Shown piece by piece: positions 42,711 to 50,300 of a stretch of DNA of 64,000 nucleotides (position 1 is its first letter; the number at the start of each line of letters is the position of its first letter). The position numbers were made by a program, and so were the translations under genes. Source of the stretch: Streptomyces varsoviensis (GTDB lineage Bacteria > Actinomycetota > Actinomycetes > Streptomycetales > Streptomycetaceae); assembly GCF_000718635.1 (NCBI RefSeq), contig NZ_JOBF01000014.1, positions 124,001 through 188,000 on the forward strand, in the 5' to 3' direction. The notes under the pieces are model-generated. The model did not search any database and had not been told where the DNA came from. It saw only the letters and a program-made list of their open reading frames with translations.

Positions 42711-42790
42711 GCCGCCGGTACGCCCGGGTCGGCACCGGCCCGGCCCCGAGGCCGCCGGTACGCCCCGATCGGCACCGGACCGGCGGCCCA
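42711..42790. repeat. 40-bp direct repeat in the gap after the TPR-like gene
   Basis: Copies at 42711-42750 and 42751-42790 share gccgccggtacgccc and ggcaccgg at the same offset; a partial third begins at about 42794. No gene is apparent. Confidence 0.7.
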
Positions 42791-42878
42791 GTAGCCGCCG
42801 GTACGGGCCCGGCATCCCGACGTAAGCGGCTACGTCGGCACCTCAATGAGGCTCACGTGCCACATAATTGACTGACCA

Positions 42879-43301
42879 TCAATTGTCATAGAGGTACACC
42901 ATCCACTCATCAGGCGCCGTCAGCCCCTTGAAGCCGACCTTCGCGTAGACCCCGTGGGCGTCCGGCGTGGAGAGCAGCATGCGCCGCACCCCGTAGGTCT
43001 CCTCCTCGTCGCGGACGGCGGCGACCAGGGTCGTACCGAGGCCCTTGCCGCGCGCCGAGCTGTCGATGTAGACGTCGCAGAGCCAGGCGAAGGTGGCCCG
43101 GTCGGTGACCACGCGGGCGTAGCCGACCTGGGCGCCGGAGGCCCGGTCGTACGCCCCGAAGTTCAGCGAACCGGCTATCGCGCGGTCCTGCTTGTCCCGC
43201 GAACGGCCCAGGGCCCAATGCGCGTCGGTCGAGAGCCAGTGGTGGACGAGGGCCGCGTCGAGGCGGGCCGGGTCGCTCGAAATCTCGTAGTCGTCGCTCA
43301 T
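42879..43301 (-). CDS. GNAT-family N-acetyltransferase
   Basis: 140 residues. The acetyl-CoA pyrophosphate loop is ARGKGLGTTLV (R-x-x-G-x-G/A motif), preceded by FAWLCDVYIDSS and followed by YGVRRMLLSTPDAHGVYAKVGFKGLTAPDEWMVYL. N-terminal 'DALVHHWLSTDAHWALGRSRDKQDRAI' is typical of a small GNAT subgroup. It acetylates an amine of unknown identity. It stands alone, downstream of the convergent TPR-like gene. Confidence 0.88.
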   Translation of the reverse strand: MSDDYEISSDPARLDAALVHHWLSTDAHWALGRSRDKQDRAIAGSLNFGAYDRASGAQVGYARVVTDRATFAWLCDVYIDSSARGKGLGTTLVAAVRDEEETYGVRRMLLSTPDAHGVYAKVGFKGLTAPDEWMVYLYDN

Positions 43302-43389
43302 CCCGAGGACCCTGCCATACGGCCCGCCCGCGCGCACCGTCGATCAGCCGCCGGCCGGTACGTCCGCGGGGGCCGATCCACGCGGACGA

Positions 43390-44991
43390 TCAGCCTCCGA
43401 TCGGTACGTCCGCGGGTCCGGCCCACGCGGCGAGCGCGGCGGCGCGTTCCGCGTGCCGGGCGGTCTCGTCGGCGGTGCGGGTGGCCCAGGCGATGTGGCC
43501 GTCGGGGCGTACGAGCACTTCGCGCACCCCGTCGAGCGCGGGGTGCCCCTCGTGCTCGGCGGCGGTGACGGCCGTGACGCGGGCGCCCCGGCCGGCGATG
43601 GCGCGCTCCGCCGCGCCGGTGTCTCCGGTGAGGCCCAGCAGCACGAACCGGCCCTCGTGGAAGAGTTCGTACGCCCGTACCGCCTCCGCGCCGGCGGCCG
43701 TCAGCCCGATGTCGGGCATGCGCTGCCCCACGAGCGGGTCGGCGTCCGGCGCGGCGGGCGGGTAGGCGATGCTCAGGGCCGAAACCTGCCCGGCGAGGCG
43801 GTGGTTGACGTCCGCCATCCCCAGCAGCTCGTCGAGGAGCCCGCGCAGCGCCGTGCCCGGGCCCCGGTACTGCGGGACCAGTATCAGCTCCATGAGCAGC
43901 GTCTGCACCGCGGTGTTCTCGGTGACGGAACGGCCGACGGGGCGGCGCTCGGCGTCGTAGCTGTCGAGGAGCCCCTGCGGCGCCCAGCCGTTCAGCTCGG
44001 CGGCGAGCTTCCAGCCCAGGTTCATGGCGTCCTGGAGGCCGGTGTTCAGGCCCTGGCCGGCCGCGGGGAAGTGGATGTGGGCGGCGTCGCCGGCCAGCAG
44101 CACGCGGCCGGCGGCGGCGTCGGGCCCCTGTGAGCGGTAGCGGTCCGCGAGCCGGGTGGCGTTGCCGAAGCGCGACAGCCAGCGCGGCTCGGCGATCCCG
44201 TAGTCCGTGCCGCAGATCCGGAGCAGGCTCGTCCGGAACTCCTCCATGGTCACCGGCTCCCGGCTCGGCACCCGCATCCGGTCTGGGTCCACGACGACGA
44301 AGCGGGTCAGCCCGCCCTCCAGCGGCGCGGCGATGATGCCTTGCCGCCGGGCGTCGGCGAGGACGGCGGGGCCGGCGTCGCAGACCGCGAAGTCGCCGAG
44401 GACGCCGGTCAGGGTCTCGTCGGTGCCGGGGAAGCCGATGCCGGCGGCCTCCCGTACGAAGCTGCGGCCGCCGTCGCAGCCGACCACGTAGCGGGCGCGT
44501 ACGGCCTCGACGGTGCCGTCGGGTCCGCGCAGTTCCACGTCGACGCCGTCGGCGCGTTCGGTGAGCCCAAGGCCCTCGTAGCCGCGCTCCACCTCTACGC
44601 CGAGCTCCCGCGCCCGCTCCGCGAGCAGGGCTTCGGTACGGGCCTGGGGCAGGAACAGGGTGTAGCCGTGGCGGCTGTCCAGGGCGGAGAAGTCGAGCAG
44701 CGTTTCGAGGCCGGCGAAGTGCCAGCCGGGCCGGGTGGTGCCGCGCGTGAGGAAGCGGGGCGCGAGGCCGCGCAGGTCCATCAGCTCCACGCTGCGGGGG
44801 TGGAGGGTCAGGGCGCGGGAGTTGCGCTGCGGTTCGGTGCGGCGCTCGACGAGGCGGGGCCGAATGCCGGCCAGGGCCAGTTCGCAGGCGAGCATCAGGC
44901 CGGTGGGGCCGGCGCCCACGATGAGCACGTCGGTGTGCGCGTCCCTGGCCGTGACGAAAGCGGTGTGCGAGTTCGTGTCCAACGGAGACAC
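43390..44991 (-). CDS. FAD-dependent aromatic monooxygenase (PHBH fold)
   Basis: 533 residues from GTG 44991 (gagggaag just upstream). Motifs: GxGxxG in VLIVGAGPTGLMLACELALAGIRPRLVERR, the middle DG motif VVGCDGGRSFVREAAGI and GD motif RVLLAGDAAHIHFPAAGQGLNTGLQDAMNLGWKLAAELNG. The C-terminal thioredoxin-like domain ends the protein. It hydroxylates an aromatic compound with NAD(P)H and O2, or degrades a drug such as tetracycline or rifampicin; substrate unknown. It is divergent from, and probably repressed by, the TetR gene through the 34-bp palindrome between them. Confidence 0.92.
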   Translation of the reverse strand: MSPLDTNSHTAFVTARDAHTDVLIVGAGPTGLMLACELALAGIRPRLVERRTEPQRNSRALTLHPRSVELMDLRGLAPRFLTRGTTRPGWHFAGLETLLDFSALDSRHGYTLFLPQARTEALLAERARELGVEVERGYEGLGLTERADGVDVELRGPDGTVEAVRARYVVGCDGGRSFVREAAGIGFPGTDETLTGVLGDFAVCDAGPAVLADARRQGIIAAPLEGGLTRFVVVDPDRMRVPSREPVTMEEFRTSLLRICGTDYGIAEPRWLSRFGNATRLADRYRSQGPDAAAGRVLLAGDAAHIHFPAAGQGLNTGLQDAMNLGWKLAAELNGWAPQGLLDSYDAERRPVGRSVTENTAVQTLLMELILVPQYRGPGTALRGLLDELLGMADVNHRLAGQVSALSIAYPPAAPDADPLVGQRMPDIGLTAAGAEAVRAYELFHEGRFVLLGLTGDTGAAERAIAGRGARVTAVTAAEHEGHPALDGVREVLVRPDGHIAWATRTADETARHAERAAALAAWAGPADVPIGG

Positions 44992-45002
44992 CTTCCCTCA
45001 TT

Positions 45003-45036
45003 TAGTGAACAGCGTTCACGTGAACGCTGTTCACTA
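45003..45036. promoter_or_regulatory. 34-bp perfect palindrome, probable TetR operator
   Basis: 45003-45036 is fully self-complementary. Each 17-base half contains gtgaac-n3-gttcac, itself an inverted repeat, so four GTGAAC/GTTCAC half-sites are evenly spaced. It lies midway between the divergent FAD monooxygenase (starts 44991) and TetR gene (starts 45048), overlapping the likely -10 of tetR. This is the classic layout for a TetR repressor controlling itself and a divergent gene. Confidence 0.85.
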
Positions 45037-45040
45037 TACT
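45035..45040 (+). promoter_or_regulatory. -10 box of a probably leaderless tetR transcript
   Basis: tatact at 45035-45040 is a near-consensus -10 hexamer. It ends 7 bases before the tetR ATG at 45048, and no Shine-Dalgarno lies between, so the transcript should start at or next to the ATG. Confidence 0.6.
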
Positions 45041-45047
45041 GGGTCGC

Positions 45048-45818
45048 ATGAGTTCTCCGTCAAGCGCCGAAGGCGCCACGAGCCCGCCCCCGAGCGCGTC
45101 CACGAGCCCGCCCGCGGGCGCGACCAGGGGCCGGCCCGCGCGGCTCGATCCGTCGCGCACGGTCGAGACAGCGCTGCGCCTGCTGGACGAGTCCGGCCTC
45201 GACGCGCTGACGATGCGGCGGCTGGCCGAGGCCGAGGGGGCGCGGGCCGGGGCGCTGTACCGCTACTTCGCCACGAAGCAGGAACTGCTGACGGCGATGG
45301 CCGAACGGATGCTGGCCGGGGTCGCGGCGGACGCCGCCGCCTCCGGCGGGGCGGGCGACTGGGGCGAGCGGCTGGCCGCGCTGGCCCGGGCCATGCGCAC
45401 GGCGCTGCTCGCCCGGCGCGACGGGGCCCGCGTCTACGCCGGGACGCACTCCACGGGCCCGAACACGCTCGGCTTCGCCGAGGGCGTGACGGGGGTGCTG
45501 CGCGAGGCGGGCTTCGGCGACGAGGCGGCGGCGCGCGCCCTGATGGCGGTGAGCGCCTTCACCCTCGGCCACACCCTGGAGGAACAGGCCGCGCTCGAAC
45601 CGGCAGGCGCCGACGGCTCCGAGGGCGCCGAGGGCGGCGCTCCCGCGGACCCTGAACGGCTGAGCGGCGCCGTGGCATCAGGGCCGTACCCGCACCTCTC
45701 CGCGGCCCTCCCCACCCTCGCCGAGGGCGACTTCACCGCCCACTTCGAATTCGGCCTGGGGCTGCTCGTAGCGGGCCTGCGGTCCCTGGAGCACCCCCCG
45801 TCCGGCGCGACCGCTTAA
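45048..45818 (+). CDS. TetR-family repressor with tetracycline-repressor-like C-terminal domain
   Basis: 256 residues. After a Ser/Pro-rich tail, the HTH reads LDPSRTVETALRLLDESGLDALTMRRLAEAEGARAGALYRYFATKQELLTAMAERML. The C-terminal half ('ALARAMRTALLARRDGARVYAGTHS', 'TLGHTLEEQAALEP', 'FTAHFEFGLGLLVAGLRSLE') is that of the TetR_C drug-sensing group. The divergent partner is an FAD monooxygenase that may modify the inducing drug. The start lies just after the shared palindrome. Confidence 0.92.
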   Translation: MSSPSSAEGATSPPPSASTSPPAGATRGRPARLDPSRTVETALRLLDESGLDALTMRRLAEAEGARAGALYRYFATKQELLTAMAERMLAGVAADAAASGGAGDWGERLAALARAMRTALLARRDGARVYAGTHSTGPNTLGFAEGVTGVLREAGFGDEAAARALMAVSAFTLGHTLEEQAALEPAGADGSEGAEGGAPADPERLSGAVASGPYPHLSAALPTLAEGDFTAHFEFGLGLLVAGLRSLEHPPSGATA

Positions 45819-45858
45819 TCGTTTGCCGCGGGCCGTTCCAGCCGGATAGGAAGCTCGC

Positions 45859-46428
45859 ATGTTAAGAGGCGACAAGGTCGGGCTCAGGGCCCGATACGAC
45901 GACGACATTCCGGTCCTGCGCGCCGAGTTCCTCAACGACGTGGTCATCTCCTCGCGGGCCGACGGCAGACCATGGCGGCCGGTCGCACCGGTCGCCCCGG
46001 ACTCGCGGGGCCAGCGGCCGGCGGTCGGAGCCGAGGAGCCGGAGCGCGTCGACTTCTCCGTGGTGGACCTGGCGGGCGGCACCCTGCTCGGCTCCGCGAC
46101 GCTGCGGAACATCGACAACCACAACCGCTCCGCGCACATCGGGCTGGGGCTGCTGCCGTCCGCCCGCGGCCAGGGCTACGGCACCGACGTGGTCGCGGTG
46201 CTGTGCCACTACGGCTTCATCGTGCGCGGCCTGCGGCGGCTGCAGATCGAGACGCTGTCGGACAACGCCGCGATGCTCCGCTCCGCCGAGCGCAACGGCT
46301 TCGTCCGCGAGGGCGTACTGCGCTCCGCGGCCTGGGTGATGGGCGAGTTCCTCGACGAGGTGATCCTCGGCCTCCTCGCCCACGACTGGAAGCCGGACCC
46401 GAACCTCCGAGCCGCGTCACCCGCGTGA
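45859..46428 (+). CDS. GNAT acetyltransferase (RimJ/RimL-like) with TTA second codon
   Basis: 189 residues. It has RimL-type features: 'LLGSATLRNIDNHNRSAHIGLGLLPSARGQGYGTDVVAVLCHYGFIVRGLRRLQIETLSDNAAMLRSAERNGFVREGVLRSAAWV'. The CoA loop is ARGQGYGT. Codon 2 is TTA and codon 3 AGA, both very rare here. TTA is read by the bldA tRNA in Streptomyces, so translation may be held until aerial growth. AGGAAG lies 5-6 bases before the ATG, making the start, and so the TTA, credible. It lies 40 bases after the tetR gene on the same strand. Confidence 0.88.
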   Translation: MLRGDKVGLRARYDDDIPVLRAEFLNDVVISSRADGRPWRPVAPVAPDSRGQRPAVGAEEPERVDFSVVDLAGGTLLGSATLRNIDNHNRSAHIGLGLLPSARGQGYGTDVVAVLCHYGFIVRGLRRLQIETLSDNAAMLRSAERNGFVREGVLRSAAWVMGEFLDEVILGLLAHDWKPDPNLRAASPA

Positions 46429-46634
46429 AGCGCACCGTGCCGCCGTCGCGAGCCCGGTGAACGCGCCGCCTCACGGCCGCGCCCCCGTCGAGCGCCCCCT
46501 CCTCCCGCCGCGAGCCCGGCGGCGGAACGTTCCCCCCGAACCACGCGTTCCCCCTCATGCTGAGTCTGCTGACGGGGCCCGCGCTCGCCCTGCTGCCTCC
46601 GAACCCGCCCCGGCCCCGCCGAACTTACGGGCCG

Positions 46635-47302
46635 TCAGCCGGCGGTTCCCGTGCAGTGTTCGGTGACGAGGGTTTCGACGGTGGCGAAGTCCTGGGCGGC
46701 GAGGGCTTCGAGGAGGGCCAGGTGGTCGGCGGCGTCGGCCATGAGGTCGGCGGGGCGGGCGGACGGGGTGTGGGGGGCGGGGGGTCGCCGCGCGCGGCTG
46801 CGGTGGCGGTGGCGTCGGCGAGGGGGCGGAGGGCGGCCCAGTCGACGCCCTGGCCCGTACGGGCGAGCCGCAGCATGGCGGGGACTTCGAGCAGGGCTCG
46901 TATCTCGGCGAGTTCGGCGAGGTCGCGGGCGCTGCGGCGGGCGGAGTAGACCTCGCCGGGGACGAGTTCGCCGCCGACGAGGGCCGAGCGCAGCGCGTCG
47001 AGGATCTGGCCGCGCACGGAGTGCCGCCGCGGCATCTTCCTGGCGGCGGAGGGCGGTGCGGCCGGCGGCGCGGGGGCGGCGGCAGGACACCCGTACGCGG
47101 GCTCGACGTAGGGGCGGTCGTACGCGGGCTCCGCGTAAGGGCGGTCGTACGCGGGCTCCGCGTAGGGGCGGTCGCCGCGCGTGGTCGGTCCGGGCTGCGC
47201 CGGCACGGTCGGTGCGGGCTGCGCCGGCATCGTCGAGGTGGCCTGCGCCGGTATGCCGGTGCGCAGCCATGACGGCGCGGTCTCCGTTCGGCCCTGCTTC
47301 AT
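46635..47302 (-). pseudogene. Broken GntR/FCD regulator
   Basis: The frame opens at ATG 47302 (aggagg 6 bases upstream) with a Pro/Tyr-repeat leader, then starts a GntR HTH (HSVRGQILDALRSALVGGELVPGEVYSA) but jumps straight to FCD-domain sequence (RRSARDLAELAEIRALLEVPAMLRLARTG). About 35 residues that should hold the rest of the winged helix are absent. After 'AAARGD' the frame is lost near 46745-46790 in a G-rich stretch, and the FCD end (ADLMADAADHLALLEALAAQDFATVETLVTEHC) is found in another frame, stopping at 46635; further FCD core is also missing. A sequencing error could explain the frame change but not the deletions. Confidence 0.75.
47093..47173 (-). repeat. Three 27-bp tandem units in the broken GntR gene
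   Basis: Units at 47093-47119, 47120-47146 and 47147-47173 begin gtacgcgggctc and differ by 1-3 bases. In frame they give DRPYAEPAY repeated. The unit contains the gtacg core seen elsewhere. Confidence 0.95.
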
Positions 47303-47405
47303 CTGCTTCCTCCTGTCGTCCTTTATGAACGATAGGCGCGCCCTGTGACAGTTCAAACAGTGGAGCGATTCAACACTGGAGCAGTCAATCAACCCACGGT
47401 TCCGG

Positions 47406-47424
47406 TAAGGTAAGGCTTACCTGT
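47406..47424 (+). promoter_or_regulatory. Iron box (DmdR/IdeR-type operator)
   Basis: A 7-1-7 palindrome aggtaag-g-cttacct (47408-47422) closely matches the 19-bp DtxR-family iron box (consensus near TTAGGTTAGGCTAACCTAA). It lies 31 bases before the ATG of an FhuF-like gene. Repression under iron sufficiency is expected. Confidence 0.8.
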
Positions 47425-47452
47425 AAATGATCGTGATTCGGTGGTGCCCCGC

Positions 47453-48277
47453 ATGTCCACTGCCGCTGCCCTCCCCTCCTCGCCGGTCGGCGCGGCCTAT
47501 ACCCGGCTCTCCGAGGTATTCCCCGGACTGACCGTCACCGAGGAGCCCCCGCTGCGGGGCGACGGCTGGGTTCCGGCCGCCGAGCTCGCGGCGGGCGGCC
47601 CGGCCCTCGACGCCTTCCTCGCCTGGGACGACGCGCGGCTCCTCGCCGACTACGGGCAGCGGGCCCGCCCCGACGTCGTCGCGAGCTTCGGGCTGCACCG
47701 CTACGCCTGGCCCGCGTGCCTGCTCTTCACGGTCCCCTGGTTTCTGGACCGCCGGGTCCCCCGCATCCCCGTGGCGGGCGTCTCCTATCAGCGCGCCGCG
47801 GGCCGGATGACCGCGCGGGTCGCCTCGTTCTCCTGCCTGCCGGACGACCCGGCCGCGGCGCTGCCCGGGGCGCGGGTCGTGGCGGACGAGGAGGAGTTGC
47901 GCGCGGCCGTCCGCGCGGCGCTCGCCGAGCACCTGGAACTCGTGCTGGACGGGTTCCGGCCCCGGATGCGGCGGGGGCGGCGGGCGCTGTGGGGCATGGC
48001 GACGGACGAGGTCGTCGAGGGGCTCTGGTACCTGGGGCACCTGTTCGGCGCGGAGGCCCGGGCCAAGCGGGAGCTGGGGCTGCTGCTGCCGGGCGGCACC
48101 GGCCCGTACGTCGGGGGCGCGGCCTTCCGCGAACTGACCGGCCGCCGGGGCGAGTCGCTGGCCACCCGGGACCGGGCGAGCTGCTGCCTCTTCTACACGC
48201 TGCGCCCGGAGGACACCTGCGTCACCTGCCCACGCACCCGCGACGCGGAGCGCATTGAGCGACTCTCCGCAATATGA
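47453..48277 (+). CDS. FhuF-like (2Fe-2S) ferric reductase protein
   Basis: 274 residues. The last part contains CCLFYTLRPEDTCVTCPR, the cysteine signature (CC-x10-C-x2-C) of the FhuF C-terminal 2Fe-2S domain. FhuF-type proteins reduce ferric siderophores in the cytoplasm to release iron. The iron box upstream agrees. No siderophore transporter is adjacent. ATG 47453 is chosen; in-frame GTGs at 47441 and 47444 are possible, and no strong RBS is evident. Confidence 0.88.
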   Translation: MSTAAALPSSPVGAAYTRLSEVFPGLTVTEEPPLRGDGWVPAAELAAGGPALDAFLAWDDARLLADYGQRARPDVVASFGLHRYAWPACLLFTVPWFLDRRVPRIPVAGVSYQRAAGRMTARVASFSCLPDDPAAALPGARVVADEEELRAAVRAALAEHLELVLDGFRPRMRRGRRALWGMATDEVVEGLWYLGHLFGAEARAKRELGLLLPGGTGPYVGGAAFRELTGRRGESLATRDRASCCLFYTLRPEDTCVTCPRTRDAERIERLSAI

Positions 48278-48475
48278 GCCCCGGCATTCCATCCGATCGA
48301 GTGGTGTGAATAGAACGCGAACGGCTTTCGCGTGACGCGAGTTCGAACGCGAACACCCCTATTCGTAGGCCCTTGGAGCGCACCCGCGACTTCTTCCTCC
48401 GAAATCCCTTGGCGAACAGTCGGATTCCGCCAGGATGGCGCGGGAAACGCCGTACTGCTATGCAAGGGACGCGAA

Positions 48476-49573
48476 ATGAGACTGACCGACATATCGCTGG
48501 ACTGGGCGCTTCCGAGTGCCGTGGCGCTCGTCGGGGTCGCGGTGGCGGTGGCGGTGTTCCTGCGCGGCCGACGCGCCGCCGCCGCGGAGGACGGGACCCG
48601 GCCCGGGGACACCTGGGAACGCAGCGAGGAGCGCCGGCGGCGCAAGGAGGCCGTGTACGGCAGCGCCTCGTACGTACTCCTCTTCTGCTGCGCGGCGGTC
48701 GCGGCCGCCCTCTCCTTCCACGGCCTGGTCGGCTTCGGGCGGCAGAACCTCAACCTCTCCGGAGGCTGGGAGTACTTGGTGCCGTTCGGGCTCGACGGCG
48801 CGGCCATGTTCTGCTCGGTGCTCGCGGTGCGCGAGGCGAGCCACGGCGACGCGGCGCTCGGCTCGCGGCTGCTGGTGTGGACGTTCGCGGGCGCCGCCGC
48901 GTGGTTCAACTGGGTGCACGCGCCGCGCGGCCTGGACCACGCGGGCGCGCCCCAGTTCTTCGCGGGCATGTCGCTGTCGGCCGCCGTGCTCTTCGACCGG
49001 GCGCTCAAGCAGACGCGCCGGGCCGCACTGCGCGAACAGGGCCTGGTGCCCCGCCCGTTGCCGCAGATCCGCACGGTGCGCTGGCTGCGGGCGCCGCGTG
49101 AGACGTTCCGCGCCTGGTCGCTGATGCTGCTGGAAGGCGTGCGCTCGCTCGACGAGGCCGTCGAGGAGGTGCGCGACGACCGGCGGCAGAAGGCGGCCGA
49201 ACGGCTCCGGCAGCGGGAGGCCGCCAAGTTGGAGCGGGCCCGCATCAAGGCGTACAACCGGCAGCACCGGGTGTGGAGCCGCGGGCGCGGCCGTCAGGTG
49301 CCCTCGGCGCCGTCCGCCGTACCGCAGCAGCAGCAGCTCGGTTCGGAGCCCGCGATATCGGAGTCCGAGCAGTTGCCCGTACGCTCCCGCCCGACGCTTC
49401 AGGCGGTGACCGTCCCCGAGCGGGACGGCACCGCCGCTGAGCCGAAGGGGCCGCAGGAGGCGAATGAACCGAATAGACCGATCGACCTCACGGCCGAGGA
49501 CGACACGCAGACGATCCCGCGGCTCGACTCCCTGGAGGAGAAACTCAAGGAGATCGAGCGGCAGTTCGGCTGA
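48476..49573 (+). CDS. DUF2637 membrane protein
   Basis: 365 residues. Five hydrophobic segments occupy the first 190 residues (AVALVGVAVAVAVFLRG; SYVLLFCCAAVAAALSFHGLV; LVPFGLDGAAMFCSVLA; LLVWTFAGAAAWFNWVHA; FFAGMSLSAAVLFDRAL), matching the DUF2637 family, whose plasmid members (SpdB type) take part in intramycelial plasmid spread. A long charged coiled helix (RRQKAAERLRQREAAKLERARIKAYNRQHR) and an acidic tail follow. There are no transfer, replication or integrase genes nearby, so this is the chromosomal type with unknown function. AAGGGA precedes ATG 48476. Confidence 0.8.
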   Translation: MRLTDISLDWALPSAVALVGVAVAVAVFLRGRRAAAAEDGTRPGDTWERSEERRRRKEAVYGSASYVLLFCCAAVAAALSFHGLVGFGRQNLNLSGGWEYLVPFGLDGAAMFCSVLAVREASHGDAALGSRLLVWTFAGAAAWFNWVHAPRGLDHAGAPQFFAGMSLSAAVLFDRALKQTRRAALREQGLVPRPLPQIRTVRWLRAPRETFRAWSLMLLEGVRSLDEAVEEVRDDRRQKAAERLRQREAAKLERARIKAYNRQHRVWSRGRGRQVPSAPSAVPQQQQLGSEPAISESEQLPVRSRPTLQAVTVPERDGTAAEPKGPQEANEPNRPIDLTAEDDTQTIPRLDSLEEKLKEIERQFG

Positions 49574-49609
49574 GCCGCGGCGGACCGCGGCGGACCGGGC
49601 ACCATCCCA

Positions 49610-50107
49610 TCAGGCCGGTCCGCCGTTCAGTTCGAACCACACGGCTTTTCCCACGCCGTGCGCCCGCACCCCCCAGGCGTCCGAGAGGGTGTGTACGAGT
49701 TGGAGCCCCCGCCCCGAGGTGTCGTCCGCGTGGGCCGCGGCGCGCAGCGTGGGGCGCCGCGCCATGAAGTCCCGCACCTCCACCCGGAGCCGTCCCTTCA
49801 GAAATCCGTCCGGGCCCTCGGCGATCTCGGCCGTGACCACCGCGCCGTCGTCCGTGTGCACCAGTGCGTTCGCGACGAGTTCACTCGTCAGCAGTTCCGC
49901 GATATCGGCCTGCCCCGGCACCCCCCACTCCCGCAGCATTTCCCGCAGCGACCGGCGTACGTCCGCGACCGCCGACAGATCGGCGCGCCGCAACCGCCTC
50001 TTGAGATACGGCTGGATGTCCCCCTCCACGGGTTCGGGGGCATGGTGGGGGCCGGCATCGCAATGCCGGCTCCCCGTGCCCGCCCAACCTGAAATACGCC
50101 TCTTCAT
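49610..50107 (-). CDS. HATPase_c ATP-binding regulator
   Basis: 165 residues from ATG 50107 (GGGGAGGA directly upstream). N box LTSELVANALVHTDD, G1-like VEVRDFMAR (the usual DxGxG is degenerate) and G2 DTSGRGLQLVHTLSDAWGV identify the RsbW/SpoIIAB-like kinase/anti-sigma fold. The degenerate G1 box may impair ATP binding. No anti-sigma partner gene is next to it. It is convergent with the DUF2637 gene. Confidence 0.85.
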   Translation of the reverse strand: MKRRISGWAGTGSRHCDAGPHHAPEPVEGDIQPYLKRRLRRADLSAVADVRRSLREMLREWGVPGQADIAELLTSELVANALVHTDDGAVVTAEIAEGPDGFLKGRLRVEVRDFMARRPTLRAAAHADDTSGRGLQLVHTLSDAWGVRAHGVGKAVWFELNGGPA

Positions 50108-50300
50108 TCCTCCCCGCCCCGACCGCTCCCTCGACAGCCCGGCATCGAACACGTTCACGGGAATGCATGCCCCGCGTCACCGTGCCCGACTCCTGTTGAG
50201 TCGTCAACATGGCGATATGGGGCGAGGACGGGTGCGTCATACCGGGCACGGGAATTGATGCAATGACCATGAATACGGTGACCGACGCCTAGGAGCCGTG

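Noticed and set aside
48476..49573. Integrative plasmid transfer protein (SpdB)
   Set aside because: DUF2637 occurs in SpdB proteins, but there is no integrase, replication or Tra gene and no attachment site, so a chromosomal relative is more likely.
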